Shown in pieces: positions 14,147 to 22,795 of a stretch of 64,000 nt of DNA (positions are counted from its first letter, which is position 1; each line of letters starts with the position of its first letter). A program made the position numbers and the translations under genes. Source of the DNA: a virus. The DNA is taken from positions 1-64,000 of the IMG/VR virus record IMGVR_UViG_3300045921_000950. One strand, 5' to 3'. The notes beneath the pieces were generated by a model, which saw only the letters and a list, made by a program, of their open reading frames with translations, was not told where the DNA came from and searched no databases.

Positions 14147-15489
14147 CCGTCGCCAACCATTCCGAAAGCTGCGGCCGCTGCCATCAGCCGGAGTGCACCT
14201 GTCCCGACGGAGCCCCCGCGCCCGACGCGTTGGAGCACATCGCCAAACTGCGCCTGTGGACCGCTAGCGAGCTGGACGGACAAGGCGGGCACGTGGTGTA
14301 CCTCGACCGGTTGCCAATCGCGGAACTGGACGCGCTCGAGGCCACTCTCCTCGCCGAACGCCAGCGCCACGCGGAGGAGCGCGCAAAGTGGGAGGCAGGT
14401 CTCTCCGATTTCGCGCGACGTTCCGAGCGAGACCTCCAGACGCTCCGCGAGCAGCTACGGCACATGACGGAGGAACGCGACCGCACGCTACGCACGGAGT
14501 CCAGGATGGAGCTTGCTCGCAACTCGGCCCAGGCTACCAGCGTTCGCTGGGAGAGCGCTTTTCACGATGTGAAGCGCGAACGAGACGGGGCAAAGGCCGA
14601 GGCGGCAGAGCTCCGCGACCAGCTCCAGCGCGTGGAGGGGGAGAGGGATGAGGCGCGGGCGCAGCTGAAAAACCTCGTAGAGAACAGCGCCTCTTCGCGC
14701 GCGGTGGAGCGAGCCGAGCTGTTGTCCCTCGAACTCACCGCCAGCCGCGCCGCCGACCCGGATGACCTTCGCGCTCTCGGCTGGGCCGTCGCCGTACACA
14801 ACGACTATCGGCTGAACGGTGAGCCGCACACGTTTTGGTTGATGACGCGCGATGGACGGGCCGTGAAGGGCGAGGGGCGCACCGATGCCGAGGCACTGGG
14901 CCAGGTGCGCAAGCAAGTTGGGTTGCCGTCGCCCCATTCTCCCGACGGCCGGAAGGTGGATGGGCCAGGCCCACTCTCAGACGATGGCGTGTGCCCGTTC
15001 TGCAATTGCTACGCGGACGCGGACACACCCCACGCCTGGCGCGACTGTGCGCGCGACTTGCGCGAGGTCAAGCAGGGCTTGCAGGAGCGCACTGACCGCC
15101 TGGAGCGCGACTACGCGGCCGCCAATTCCAGGCTACGAGAAGCTTTCTCCGCGTTTCGCCTGAAGGTCTCTGAGGCGCTGGGGTGCACGAAGCTAGTGCA
15201 CGGAGTTACGCCTGAGCCGTTCACGGTCCCGGCGGACGACCAGGTCGTTCTGGAGACCATTCGCACCATCGAATCCCGCTCCACCTGGCGCTCCATCACC
15301 CAGGTCCCGACGGAGGAGGAGCATGCGTGGTGTGGGGGTGAGTACGCCGTGCGTCGCGTCGCGTGGCTCGGCGGTGGGCGGCAACTCGTGCGCGTGCGCA
15401 ACCTGGGCGACTGGGGCGCACTGCTCGGTGAACAGTACGACGAATGGCTCCCCATCCCGCCCTCAGCGGGAGGAAGTGAGGACGGGTGA
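14143..15489 (+). CDS. Coiled-coil protein with zinc-finger-like ends
   Basis: A 448-residue protein with an N-terminal CGRCHQPECTC cluster (about residues 10-20) and a long coiled coil (about 65-200). A phage-type DDLRALGWAVAVHNDYRLNG domain follows, then a central CPFCNC motif and a C-terminal domain rich in Trp (about 380-440). It looks like fused small phage modules. Function unknown. Confidence 0.7.
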   Translation: MTVANHSESCGRCHQPECTCPDGAPAPDALEHIAKLRLWTASELDGQGGHVVYLDRLPIAELDALEATLLAERQRHAEERAKWEAGLSDFARRSERDLQTLREQLRHMTEERDRTLRTESRMELARNSAQATSVRWESAFHDVKRERDGAKAEAAELRDQLQRVEGERDEARAQLKNLVENSASSRAVERAELLSLELTASRAADPDDLRALGWAVAVHNDYRLNGEPHTFWLMTRDGRAVKGEGRTDAEALGQVRKQVGLPSPHSPDGRKVDGPGPLSDDGVCPFCNCYADADTPHAWRDCARDLREVKQGLQERTDRLERDYAAANSRLREAFSAFRLKVSEALGCTKLVHGVTPEPFTVPADDQVVLETIRTIESRSTWRSITQVPTEEEHAWCGGEYAVRRVAWLGGGRQLVRVRNLGDWGALLGEQYDEWLPIPPSAGGSEDG

Positions 15490-15821
15490 AGTTCAGAACG
15501 ACAGAACGAGGTTTCGCGATCGCCGAGTTCACCGACCTCTACGGCGCCGAGTGTTCGCTACAGAAGTCGAGCTTGGCCACGGAGGATGCCATCTGGTTCG
15601 GGGTCACTGAGCCGGAAGTTAGCGAGACCGGATGGCACCCCGACTGGCCAGCGCGCGCTCGCCCTGTCTCAGCGGAACGGCTCAAGGCGCTCAACTTCGA
15701 CGTGTTCGGCCGCATGCACCTGACCCAGGACATGGTGCGTGAACTGCTGCCTGCGCTGCAGCACTTCGCCGAGACGGGTGAACTGCCCGCCCCATCGACA
15801 GAGGGAGGCGAGGGTGGCTGA
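15486..15821 (+). CDS. Conserved small phage protein
   Basis: A 111-residue protein of a family common in phage early regions, recognised by FTDLYGAECSLQKSSLATEDAIW and the C-terminal MHLTQDMVRELLPALQHFAETGEL. These landmarks are quoted in part: LQKSSL and MHLTQDMV. The family has no known biochemical activity. GTG start in a GTGA overlap. Confidence 0.75.
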   Translation: MKFRTTERGFAIAEFTDLYGAECSLQKSSLATEDAIWFGVTEPEVSETGWHPDWPARARPVSAERLKALNFDVFGRMHLTQDMVRELLPALQHFAETGELPAPSTEGGEGG

Positions 15822-16227
15822 CTTGAAACTGGCGCGTCTATCAATCGACCACGGTGTGCGACTCTGGACCGCAATCGACCGCTACACCGTGAGCTGCGGA
15901 GGAGAGCCCGACAAGCACATCTACGGCAACACGCCGAGGATGAGCGCCGTTGCGGAGGTGGAAGCGGTCGTTGCTGAAGCCATGGCGAGCGGCGATACCT
16001 CCTCCCCCTGGCTCCCCATCGCCGAGTGCGCGGAGTTGGAGGAGGGAGAGTATTTGGTTGCCTACGCGAAAGGCCGAGGCAGCCCCGCGCATCGCCGAGT
16101 CGTCTACTGGACTGGTAGCGAGTGGTGGGCGGGCAAGGAGTCACGGGTGCCGCTGTCCGCTCCGCAGTTCATCCACCGCATGGGCGCCATCCCCGGGCCG
16201 GCGCGCGGCGGAAAGGACGGTGGCTGA
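15814..16227 (+). CDS. Hypothetical protein
   Basis: A 137-residue protein whose GTG at 15814 follows GGGAGGCGAGG and overlaps the previous gene by 8 bases. The second half has a WLPIAECAELEEGEYLVAY segment and a conserved W-rich stretch (YWTGSEWW), reminiscent of small phage DUF551-like domains. The assignment to that family is weak. Confidence 0.65.
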   Translation: MADLKLARLSIDHGVRLWTAIDRYTVSCGGEPDKHIYGNTPRMSAVAEVEAVVAEAMASGDTSSPWLPIAECAELEEGEYLVAYAKGRGSPAHRRVVYWTGSEWWAGKESRVPLSAPQFIHRMGAIPGPARGGKDGG

Positions 16228-16697
16228 TGGGCATGTTCGACATGCTGCGGATCGCAGTTCCCGACGGCCACGTCCCTGCCGATGGGCTGTGGCAGACGAA
16301 GGACTTCGATTGCGACTTGGACGTCTACGAGGTCCGCGACGGGAAGCTGTGGGTGACTCTGTATGAGTCGGGTGAGAGCCACTCGGTGAACCACACCGGC
16401 GTCATCAACTTCTACGACTACATCCACGGGACTGGGCTGCTCGAGTGGTACGCGGAGTTCCGCGACGGCGAACTGGTCGAGGTGCGAAAGAGAGAAAGTC
16501 GCGCAAGCCACGACTGCCTCACCGTTCACAGTGCGTGCTCTGGATGTCTCCACTACTGGGAGCGTCGAGGCATCTGCGCGCTCTCCCCCGACCTGAGTGC
16601 CGACCGCGTCTGGACGATCAAGGGCCCGCCGCCCGTCCGTGTCGAGTGCAGCGCCAAGGTCCCGAACGATGTCGACCCTGTCTCGGAGGTCGAATGA
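16227..16697 (+). CDS. Hypothetical protein
   Basis: A 156-residue protein starting MGMFDMLRIAVPDG, a beginning shared by many phage proteins. The first 100 residues look beta-rich (QTKDFDCDLDVYEV); the last 50 hold a Cys/His cluster (SACSGCLHYWERRGIC) that may bind metal. TGATG junction at the start, ATGA at the end. Function unknown. Confidence 0.7.
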   Translation: MGMFDMLRIAVPDGHVPADGLWQTKDFDCDLDVYEVRDGKLWVTLYESGESHSVNHTGVINFYDYIHGTGLLEWYAEFRDGELVEVRKRESRASHDCLTVHSACSGCLHYWERRGICALSPDLSADRVWTIKGPPPVRVECSAKVPNDVDPVSEVE

Positions 16698-17383
16698 AGC
16701 CCGGCAAGCTCATCGTCCTCGAGGGAATCGACGGGGCAGGGACCACCACCCAGCAACGTTTTCTCGACACCGCTCTCAGCTACCGCGGGCTCGACGTAGA
16801 GGTGACGCGCGAGCCCACGTTTGGGCCCATCGGGAACCTGCTCCGCGACGTGATGGGGCGGCGCATGCGGGCCTTCGGGGCCGAGGCAATGGCTCTCCTG
16901 TTCGCCGCGGACCGCCTCGACCACCTCGCCCGTGAGGTGGAGCCGGCGCTCGCCCGTGGCGCGGTGGTCATCTGCGACCGCTACGACCTCTCGACGCTGA
17001 CGTACCAGGCGGCGACGCACCCCGATGGCGAGGCGATCGTCCCGTGGCTACGGGCCATCAACTCTCGGGCGAGGCGCCCCGACCTGACGATCGTGGTCGA
17101 CGTTGCGCCGGAGGTGGCCGCCGAGCGGCGCGCGGCTCGCGGTGGACCCGCGGAGCTCTTCGAGCAGACCGAGCTCCAGGCGCGGCTCGCCAGGCTCTAC
17201 GCGCGGGCGGAACTGCTCTCGCCCGGCGACCGCATCGTCCACGTCAACGGGGATCGCTCCGAGCAGGAGGTGGCCGCAGACGTGCTCCGGGTCGCCCTGT
17301 TCTTCTGCATCGAGGGGCGCGCCGAGGAGAGCGCCGCGCCGCAGTGCCCTCCGGAGTTCTTCGTGAGTGAGGACCATCTCTGA
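16694..17383 (+). CDS. tmk: Thymidylate (dTMP) kinase
   Basis: A 229-residue dTMP kinase, making dTDP for DNA synthesis. The P-loop region is LEGIDGAGTTTQ at about residues 9-20, with Thr where most P-loops have Lys. The family DR motif appears as VICDRYDLSTLTYQ near 96. The lid region has RRAARGGPAELFEQ. The C-terminus is about 20 residues longer than usual. The GTTTQ variant is known to me from some bacterial Tmk proteins, so it need not mean inactivity. ATG 16694 overlaps the previous stop. It would raise thymidine nucleotide supply for phage replication. Confidence 0.9.
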   Translation: MKPGKLIVLEGIDGAGTTTQQRFLDTALSYRGLDVEVTREPTFGPIGNLLRDVMGRRMRAFGAEAMALLFAADRLDHLAREVEPALARGAVVICDRYDLSTLTYQAATHPDGEAIVPWLRAINSRARRPDLTIVVDVAPEVAAERRAARGGPAELFEQTELQARLARLYARAELLSPGDRIVHVNGDRSEQEVAADVLRVALFFCIEGRAEESAAPQCPPEFFVSEDHL

Positions 17384-17643
17384 TGCCAGCTGGAAAACCA
17401 TACGAGTGGCGCCCGGTTCCGGGCTTCGAGGGCTACGAGGTCCGACGTGACGGGCAGGTGAGAACCTGGCTGCAGCCGGGTCCCGGCATGCGCCGCGCGA
17501 AGCGCCCGCGGGACAAGAAGCCGGTGCGCGGGCGTGACGGGAGGCTCCACGTGCAACTCCGGAGCGCCCAGGGCTGGGAGACAAGGGCCGTCGAGGAACT
17601 CGTGGCGGCGGCGTGGGCGCAGGAAGAGCGGAGGAGCGCGTGA
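17383..17643 (+). CDS. NUMOD4-only protein, HNH lacking
   Basis: An 86-residue protein with a NUMOD4-like motif (WRPVPGFEGYEVRRDGQVR, residues 9-27) but no HNH residues after it. It is followed by a very basic stretch. It may be a remnant of an HNH nuclease or a free-standing DNA-binding domain. TGATG junction with the kinase gene. Confidence 0.7.
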   Translation: MPAGKPYEWRPVPGFEGYEVRRDGQVRTWLQPGPGMRRAKRPRDKKPVRGRDGRLHVQLRSAQGWETRAVEELVAAAWAQEERRSA

Positions 17644-17666
17644 CCTGCGCGTAAGGGAGATGCCGA

Positions 17667-18179
17667 ATGCCCCATGATGCTCAGAAGGCGCGCGAGCGAT
17701 CGCGCAGGTATCGCGAGCGCAAGAAGGTTGCGAAGTACGGAGCCGAGTCCGCAGGCAAGGACATGCGTGGCCGTCACGGCAACCACGCGCGAGGTCCCCA
17801 GAGCGGCAACTGGGCCGGAGAGAAGCTCCGTACCAGCCACGGTTACATCGCCGTGCGCGTGCCGCTCAACCACCCTCATGCCTGGGGTCCGCCAAGACTG
17901 AAAGGTTTCAGATACGCATATGAGCACATCGTAGTCGCAATGCAGATACTCGGCCGACCGCTTCTCGACGACGAGGTTGTTCATCACCGGAATGGGCAGC
18001 GAGACGACAACCGCCCAGAAAACCTCGAAGTGACGACTCGTTCTGAGCATGCCCGTGAGCACACTTCGCTCCCTGGAACGAGGGACGAGCTGGGGCGCTT
18101 CAACGACGCACCTCGTCATGGTGACCCCTCGGAGTGGCCCGAGGACCTCCGGGTCCGACAAATGCCGGGGGGCGCATGA
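17667..18179 (+). CDS. HNH endonuclease
   Basis: A 170-residue HNH protein. A basic N-terminus (RERSRRYRERKK) is followed by a GYIAVRVPLNHP strand pair and the nuclease core at about residues 90-127: YEHIVVAMQ, EVVHHRNGQRDDN and PENLEVTT, containing the two catalytic-region His and the Asn residues. It is the third complete HNH gene in the operon. The stop overlaps the next start as ATGA. Confidence 0.88.
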   Translation: MPHDAQKARERSRRYRERKKVAKYGAESAGKDMRGRHGNHARGPQSGNWAGEKLRTSHGYIAVRVPLNHPHAWGPPRLKGFRYAYEHIVVAMQILGRPLLDDEVVHHRNGQRDDNRPENLEVTTRSEHAREHTSLPGTRDELGRFNDAPRHGDPSEWPEDLRVRQMPGGA

Positions 18180-18382
18180 CGCTGGGCTACATCGCACTCG
18201 GTGCCGCCGGAGTGGTCGGCCTGTTCATCGTGGCCGCTGTCGTGAGCTCCGCGCTCCACCGCCCGCCCCCGTGGACGCCGCCGCCCAACGAAGAGCTCCG
18301 GGCGTGGCAGCTCCGGTTCCACGAGAAGGCCGCCGACGAGGTTGCCGTGGTGCAACGGTACTCCAAGGAGCTCGGGCTGTGA
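18176..18382 (+). CDS. Small single-span membrane protein
   Basis: A 68-residue protein with one N-terminal transmembrane helix (about residues 4-26), a Pro-rich hinge (PPPWTPPP) and a cytoplasmic helix. ATGA at the start and GTGA at the end show tight coupling. Function unknown. Confidence 0.7.
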   Translation: MTLGYIALGAAGVVGLFIVAAVVSSALHRPPPWTPPPNEELRAWQLRFHEKAADEVAVVQRYSKELGL

Positions 18383-19110
18383 GGGGCATCATCCTCCGGG
18401 ACCACGAGGTGCGCGCGCTGCTCCGCAACAAGCGCGTGCTGGTGGTGCGCCTGGTCGAGCCAGTGTCGAAGCGGCAGCGCAAGTGGTTGACACCAGAACT
18501 GCTGAGCTCGGTTCCGAGCACGGAGTACCGGGACGAGTGGCCCGCTCGCTGCGGTCCTGGTGTACGCCTGGCCCACCCCAAGGGTGGACCGCTTGGGTTT
18601 GTGCGGTGCCCGTGGGGCGTAGCGGGCGAGCGCCGCTCCGTGCGCGAGGCGTGGCAGCAGTTCTTCGATGACGAGATGCCAACTGACCGCCCTCGAGGGC
18701 CACGCGGGACGATGGGGTGCCCGGCGACACCCGAGAGGGTTTCTCGCGTTTTCTATCGCGCCGACGGCGAGTCCCACCCGCATGACGAGTACGGGCATCC
18801 CGTTTGGCTCCCATCGACCCACATGCCCAGCTGGGCTTCCCGCCTGACGATCGAGGTGGTCTCGACGAAGGTGGCGCGGCTCCACGCGCTGACCGAGGAC
18901 GATGCCCAGGCCGCTGGCGCCGAACGCCCCGTTCTGTACGACCCGTCTGAAGAGCTTGGGTTCCCGGCGCACCCGTACACCGGAGAGTACCGAGAGGGCC
19001 TCAGGAAGCTCTGGGACGATCGCTACGGCGGGCGCCCCTGGCGCTGCTGGGAAGACAACCCCTGGTGCTGGCTGGGGGAGATGAAGGTCGTGGAGGCGTC
19101 GCGCTCATGA
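18379..19110 (+). CDS. ASCH-domain phage protein
   Basis: A 243-residue protein with the layout of the phage ASCH-fold proteins. An N-terminal LRDHEVRALLRNKRV helix is followed by CPWGVAGERRSVREAW. Then come HMPSWASRLTIEVVSTKVARLHALTEDDA (landmarks MPSWASRL and LTEDDA) and the C-terminal LWDDRYG and NPWCWLGEMKVV. ASCH domains resemble RNA-binding PUA folds; the role in phages is not established. GTG start, GTGA overlap. Confidence 0.85.
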   Translation: MRGIILRDHEVRALLRNKRVLVVRLVEPVSKRQRKWLTPELLSSVPSTEYRDEWPARCGPGVRLAHPKGGPLGFVRCPWGVAGERRSVREAWQQFFDDEMPTDRPRGPRGTMGCPATPERVSRVFYRADGESHPHDEYGHPVWLPSTHMPSWASRLTIEVVSTKVARLHALTEDDAQAAGAERPVLYDPSEELGFPAHPYTGEYREGLRKLWDDRYGGRPWRCWEDNPWCWLGEMKVVEASRS

Positions 19111-19802
19111 GACGCCCTTGGACTCCTGCCGACGACGATCGCCTCCACTACCTCTGGGGCGCCGACCGGCTCGAAGCCATCGCTGCGGACCTGGGCCGAA
19201 CGCCTGTCGCCGTGTATCTGCGCGCCCGCCGCATTGGGCTGAAGTGCGGGACGCCGCAGGGGAGCGAATCGTTTGCCGAGGCCTGCCGGAGAACGGGGTT
19301 CTCCCCGGACGGGCTCCGCCACGTGCTGCGCCGCGCTGGCGTGCGGCTGCGGCAGAAGATGTCTCCGCCAGGGCCCCGCAAGACCGCCGTGCGCGGCCTG
19401 TGCGTCGACTCCTTTGCGGTCGACGAGGCGGTGGCCAAGTGGCTGTCGGAGGAGACCCCAGGCGAGGCCGCCCGGCGGCACGGAGTGCGACCTGAAGCCC
19501 TGCGCAGCTGGCTCCGAGAAGCCGGGAAGATCCCGCAGAGCCGCAGCCGGCGCACGTGTGAGCGGATCCCGAGCACTGAGATCGACGCTGTCGTCGCGGA
19601 GGTGCGCCGCCTGCGCAACGTCACCTCAGAGGCAAAGCGGCTCGGGGTGCCGCAGCAAACTCTGTCCCGGTGGCTGCGCGAAGCGGGAGTGCCGCGCCGC
19701 GGCGCCTGGGCGTGGCTGGTGGACCCCGAGACGGTCGAACGGGTCGTGTCCGAGAGGATGTCGCGAAGGCGCGAGAGAACGCTGCCCATGGCGGCCGAGT
19801 GA
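19107..19802 (+). CDS. DNA-binding protein with repeated HTH units
   Basis: A 231-residue protein beginning RRPWTPADDDRLHYLWG, a SANT/Myb-like helix often found in phage DNA-binding proteins. Three or four HTH-like units follow, each ending in a recognition-like helix (RTPVAVYLRAR, FSPDGLRHVLRRAG, VRPEALRSWLREAG, VPQQTLSRWLREAG). The last two are near copies, suggesting internal duplication. A regulatory or DNA-organising role is inferred. Confidence 0.75.
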   Translation: MRRPWTPADDDRLHYLWGADRLEAIAADLGRTPVAVYLRARRIGLKCGTPQGSESFAEACRRTGFSPDGLRHVLRRAGVRLRQKMSPPGPRKTAVRGLCVDSFAVDEAVAKWLSEETPGEAARRHGVRPEALRSWLREAGKIPQSRSRRTCERIPSTEIDAVVAEVRRLRNVTSEAKRLGVPQQTLSRWLREAGVPRRGAWAWLVDPETVERVVSERMSRRRERTLPMAAE

Positions 19803-19818
19803 AGGTGGTCGAGAAGGT

Positions 19819-21528
19819 ATGACGAAGACGACGAAGCTCCGCCTGGCGGACAAGCTACAGCTGCCGCTCGAGGCAGCGACAGAAACCCTGGCCGTCCTAG
19901 GCCGCCGCGGGAGCGGCAAGACTCACACGGCATCGGTGTTCGTCGAGGAACTCCTCTCGGCTGGCATTCACACCGTGGTCCTGGACCCGCTCGACGTGTG
20001 GGCGGGCCTCCGGAGCTCGGCCGACGGCAAGAGCGAAGGCTTCCCCGTGGTGGTGTTCGGCGGGGCACACGGCGACCTGCCCCTCGAGGGCGCGTCCGGA
20101 CGGGTCCTCGCGGATGCGGTGGTCGACCACCAGCTTTCCGCCGTTCTGTCCCTGCGGCACCTAAGCAAGACCGAGCAGCGCCGGTTCGTGGGCGAGTTCT
20201 GCGAGCGGCTCTATGAGCGGAAGGGCGTCGAGGAGCACCGCGCGCCCCTGCACGTGGTAATCGACGAGGCCGACGCCTTTGTAGCCCAGCGCATGCCGCC
20301 GGGCGGGGAGCGCGCCTACGGCGCCATCGACACCCTGGTGCGCCGCGGGCGGTCGAGCGGGTTCGGGACGACCCTCATCTCCCAGCGTGCCGCCGTGATC
20401 GCGAAGGACGTGCTCACGCAAACGGAAGTGCTGGTCTGCCACCAGACCACGGGGCCCCAGGATCGGAAGGCGCTGGAGGCCTGGATCGAGCAGAACGATT
20501 CCGAGGGGCATCGCGCCGAGTTCCTCCGATCGCTCGCCAGCCTGCGGACCGGGGAGGCCTGGTTCTGGTCGCCGGCGTGGCTGCGCATCTTCCAGCGTGT
20601 GCAGGTCCGCAAGCGGAAGACCTTCGACAGCTCGAGCACGCCCAAGGTCGGCCAGGCACGGGTCGCACCGAAGAAGCTCGCCCCGGTGGACATCGACGCC
20701 CTGCGGGCCCAGCTCGCCGCGGTGGTCGAAAAGGCAGCTGGGGACGACCCCAAGGCCCTCCGGAAGCGGATCGTCGAGCTCGAGCGAGAGCTGACCAAGG
20801 CGCGGGCGGGGACCGCGGACTCGACGGAACTCGCGCGCCTGCGCGCCGAGGTCGCATCCTGGCAAGGGGCGGCAACGCTAGCGCAGGGGGTTATGGCGGA
20901 CGCGGGACGCGCCATCGAGCGGGCGTGCGACGCCCTCGAAAAGGTGGGGGCTCCGCGGCGCGCTCCGCAGCACGTGCCAGCCCAGAATATTCGGAGGAAT
21001 ATTTCGTCGCCAAAGCCCGCCGCCGTTGCTTCCCCGAAGCCAAAAATAGCCGCGCGAGCGCCGTCCGAGTCCAGGAATATTTCGCTCGGCAAGGGGGAGA
21101 CAGCCACCCTGACCGTGCTCCTTCAGCATCCGAACGGGTGCACGCGGGAGCAGCTGACGATCATCACCGGCTATAAGCGCTCCACGAGAGATGCCTACGT
21201 CCAGCGCCTGCGCGCCGCGGGGCTCGTGGAGGTGGCTGGAGCCGTCGTGCGCGCCGTCCCCGGGGCTGAGGCGGCCGTGCCCGACTTCGAGCCGCTCCCC
21301 ACGGGCGCGGCCCTGCTGACCCACTGGCTGGAGCGGCTGCCCCAAGGGGAGGCGGAGGTCCTGCGGGTGGCAAACAGCGCCTACCCCGAGAGCGTGACGC
21401 GGGACGAGGTGTCCGACGCCACCGGGTACAAGCGATCCACGCGCGACGCATACATCCAACGGCTCAAGGCTCGGGCGCTCGTCCAGGTCACCGGCGGCGG
21501 CATTCGGATGAGTGAGGTGCTCGCGTGA
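19819..21528 (+). CDS. HerA/DUF87-type ATPase with tandem winged-helix tail
   Basis: A 569-residue protein. The ATPase domain (about residues 10-265) has Walker A GRRGSGKT (28-35), Walker B LHVVIDEADAF and an arginine-finger-like GRSSGFGTTLISQR segment, as in HerA-family DNA translocases. A coiled coil (about 300-350) and a Pro/Lys-rich linker follow. Two near-identical winged-helix units (ITGYKRSTRDAYVQRL and ATGYKRSTRDAYIQRL) lie at the C-terminus. HerA normally pairs with NurA nuclease; none is visible nearby. It may translocate or package DNA in replication. ATG with GAGAAGG just upstream. Confidence 0.85.
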   Translation: MTKTTKLRLADKLQLPLEAATETLAVLGRRGSGKTHTASVFVEELLSAGIHTVVLDPLDVWAGLRSSADGKSEGFPVVVFGGAHGDLPLEGASGRVLADAVVDHQLSAVLSLRHLSKTEQRRFVGEFCERLYERKGVEEHRAPLHVVIDEADAFVAQRMPPGGERAYGAIDTLVRRGRSSGFGTTLISQRAAVIAKDVLTQTEVLVCHQTTGPQDRKALEAWIEQNDSEGHRAEFLRSLASLRTGEAWFWSPAWLRIFQRVQVRKRKTFDSSSTPKVGQARVAPKKLAPVDIDALRAQLAAVVEKAAGDDPKALRKRIVELERELTKARAGTADSTELARLRAEVASWQGAATLAQGVMADAGRAIERACDALEKVGAPRRAPQHVPAQNIRRNISSPKPAAVASPKPKIAARAPSESRNISLGKGETATLTVLLQHPNGCTREQLTIITGYKRSTRDAYVQRLRAAGLVEVAGAVVRAVPGAEAAVPDFEPLPTGAALLTHWLERLPQGEAEVLRVANSAYPESVTRDEVSDATGYKRSTRDAYIQRLKARALVQVTGGGIRMSEVLA

Positions 21529-22451
21529 AGAACCGACAAGGCTACCTCCACATCCACGACACGTTGGTCCAAGTCTGGGAGGACGAAGTCGACAGCGACG
21601 GACTGTTCCAGGTGTTCCGCCGCGCGCTCGCGCGAATGCGGAAGCGTGGCTGGGAGCTCCAGCGCGACCCCGAAGTGGAGAAGCGATACCCGTCAATCGC
21701 CCGCACCCACTGGGTGGGTCGCAAGGGCGACTTGGAGGTCGAGCTGGAAACAGCTGGGCGTTGCCTCAAGGTTGGCTTCTTCCAGAACGTCTCGTTCGAG
21801 AACCCGAACGGCGGGCGCTACGACTTCCAAAAACTGAAGCGAATGGCCGCGGCATCTCGCTCCATGCGCCTTCAGTGCCTGGCCGAGATGCACGTCCTGG
21901 CTCGGTTCCTCCATGAGACTTGGGGCTACCCGCTGAAGGTTCGCGACGGATTCGGGCATCGACCCGTCGAGATCACCCCGCTCGTTGTCCGCGACATCGC
22001 GGAGGACCGCCGAGACGGTCCTCCGTTGGAGATCTTCAACCGGGATTGGGGTTCCGATCGCTTCGAGCGCGACGAGACGGGATGGCCGTCGCAGAAGGAA
22101 ATCTCCACCTGCTGGAGCCGTCACGACCGACACGGGAAGCTCATCACCCAGGGGGTCACGAAGTACATCCGAGACAGGGGAGGACGGCTCGCGCGGGGAC
22201 AGGTATTCGGGGGCATCAACGGGAACTGGTGGTTCGTGTCGAACGGCTCCGTCATCGAGCATGTACACGCGGCGGAGTGCTTCGACTGCGAAGACCCGGA
22301 AATCTTCGATCGGAGGTCGAAGAACGCGGTGCACCTGCTGCGCCTCCGGGAGGAGCTCGCCAAGGCCACCAAGGCCGAGGACTACCGGCGCGTCGCGACG
22401 CTGGGCGCGGTGCTCGCTCGGTTCACCACAAAGCGGCAGGAGGCAGCGTGA
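21525..22451 (+). CDS. Hypothetical protein
   Basis: A 308-residue protein not assigned to a family. Residues 1-110 look like an alpha/beta domain (GYLHIHDTLVQVWEDEV). The middle has a WSRHDRHGKLITQGVTKYIRD segment and the strand GGINGNWWFVSNG. GTG start in a GTGA overlap with the ATPase gene. Confidence 0.75.
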   Translation: MKNRQGYLHIHDTLVQVWEDEVDSDGLFQVFRRALARMRKRGWELQRDPEVEKRYPSIARTHWVGRKGDLEVELETAGRCLKVGFFQNVSFENPNGGRYDFQKLKRMAAASRSMRLQCLAEMHVLARFLHETWGYPLKVRDGFGHRPVEITPLVVRDIAEDRRDGPPLEIFNRDWGSDRFERDETGWPSQKEISTCWSRHDRHGKLITQGVTKYIRDRGGRLARGQVFGGINGNWWFVSNGSVIEHVHAAECFDCEDPEIFDRRSKNAVHLLRLREELAKATKAEDYRRVATLGAVLARFTTKRQEAA

Positions 22452-22795
22452 GCGACGAATTCTACATCCTCTCTCTCAAGTGGTCCGTGGACCAAAACGG
22501 GAAGCCGCTTCCGCGCCGAAAGAGTGGCTGGCAGCCGGGCGACCAGTTCGTGCTCATCTGGTGGGCGCCTGACGCCAAGGGGTACACGCGCTGCCTGGAG
22601 AACGCTGGCCGGTACACACGGGCGCAGATCGACGCGGCTCCCGGCTACTACAACAACGGCGAGACGACATGCGCCGTCCCCTGCGAAGTCGTTGAGGCTC
22701 ACGCCAACCGGATGACTGGAGATTGGCACATGCACACGTTTCGCACGGCGAGCGGTAGGGCTTTCGCGTCGACCGACGAGCAGGAGACCGCGTGA
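22448..22795 (+). CDS. Hypothetical protein
   Basis: A 115-residue protein starting DEFYILSLKWSVDQNGK, rich in Trp and Tyr; the motif FVLIWWAPDAKGYTRCLENAGRY is typical of a small conserved phage family of unknown function. GTG start and GTGA junctions on both sides. Confidence 0.7.
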   Translation: MSDEFYILSLKWSVDQNGKPLPRRKSGWQPGDQFVLIWWAPDAKGYTRCLENAGRYTRAQIDAAPGYYNNGETTCAVPCEVVEAHANRMTGDWHMHTFRTASGRAFASTDEQETA

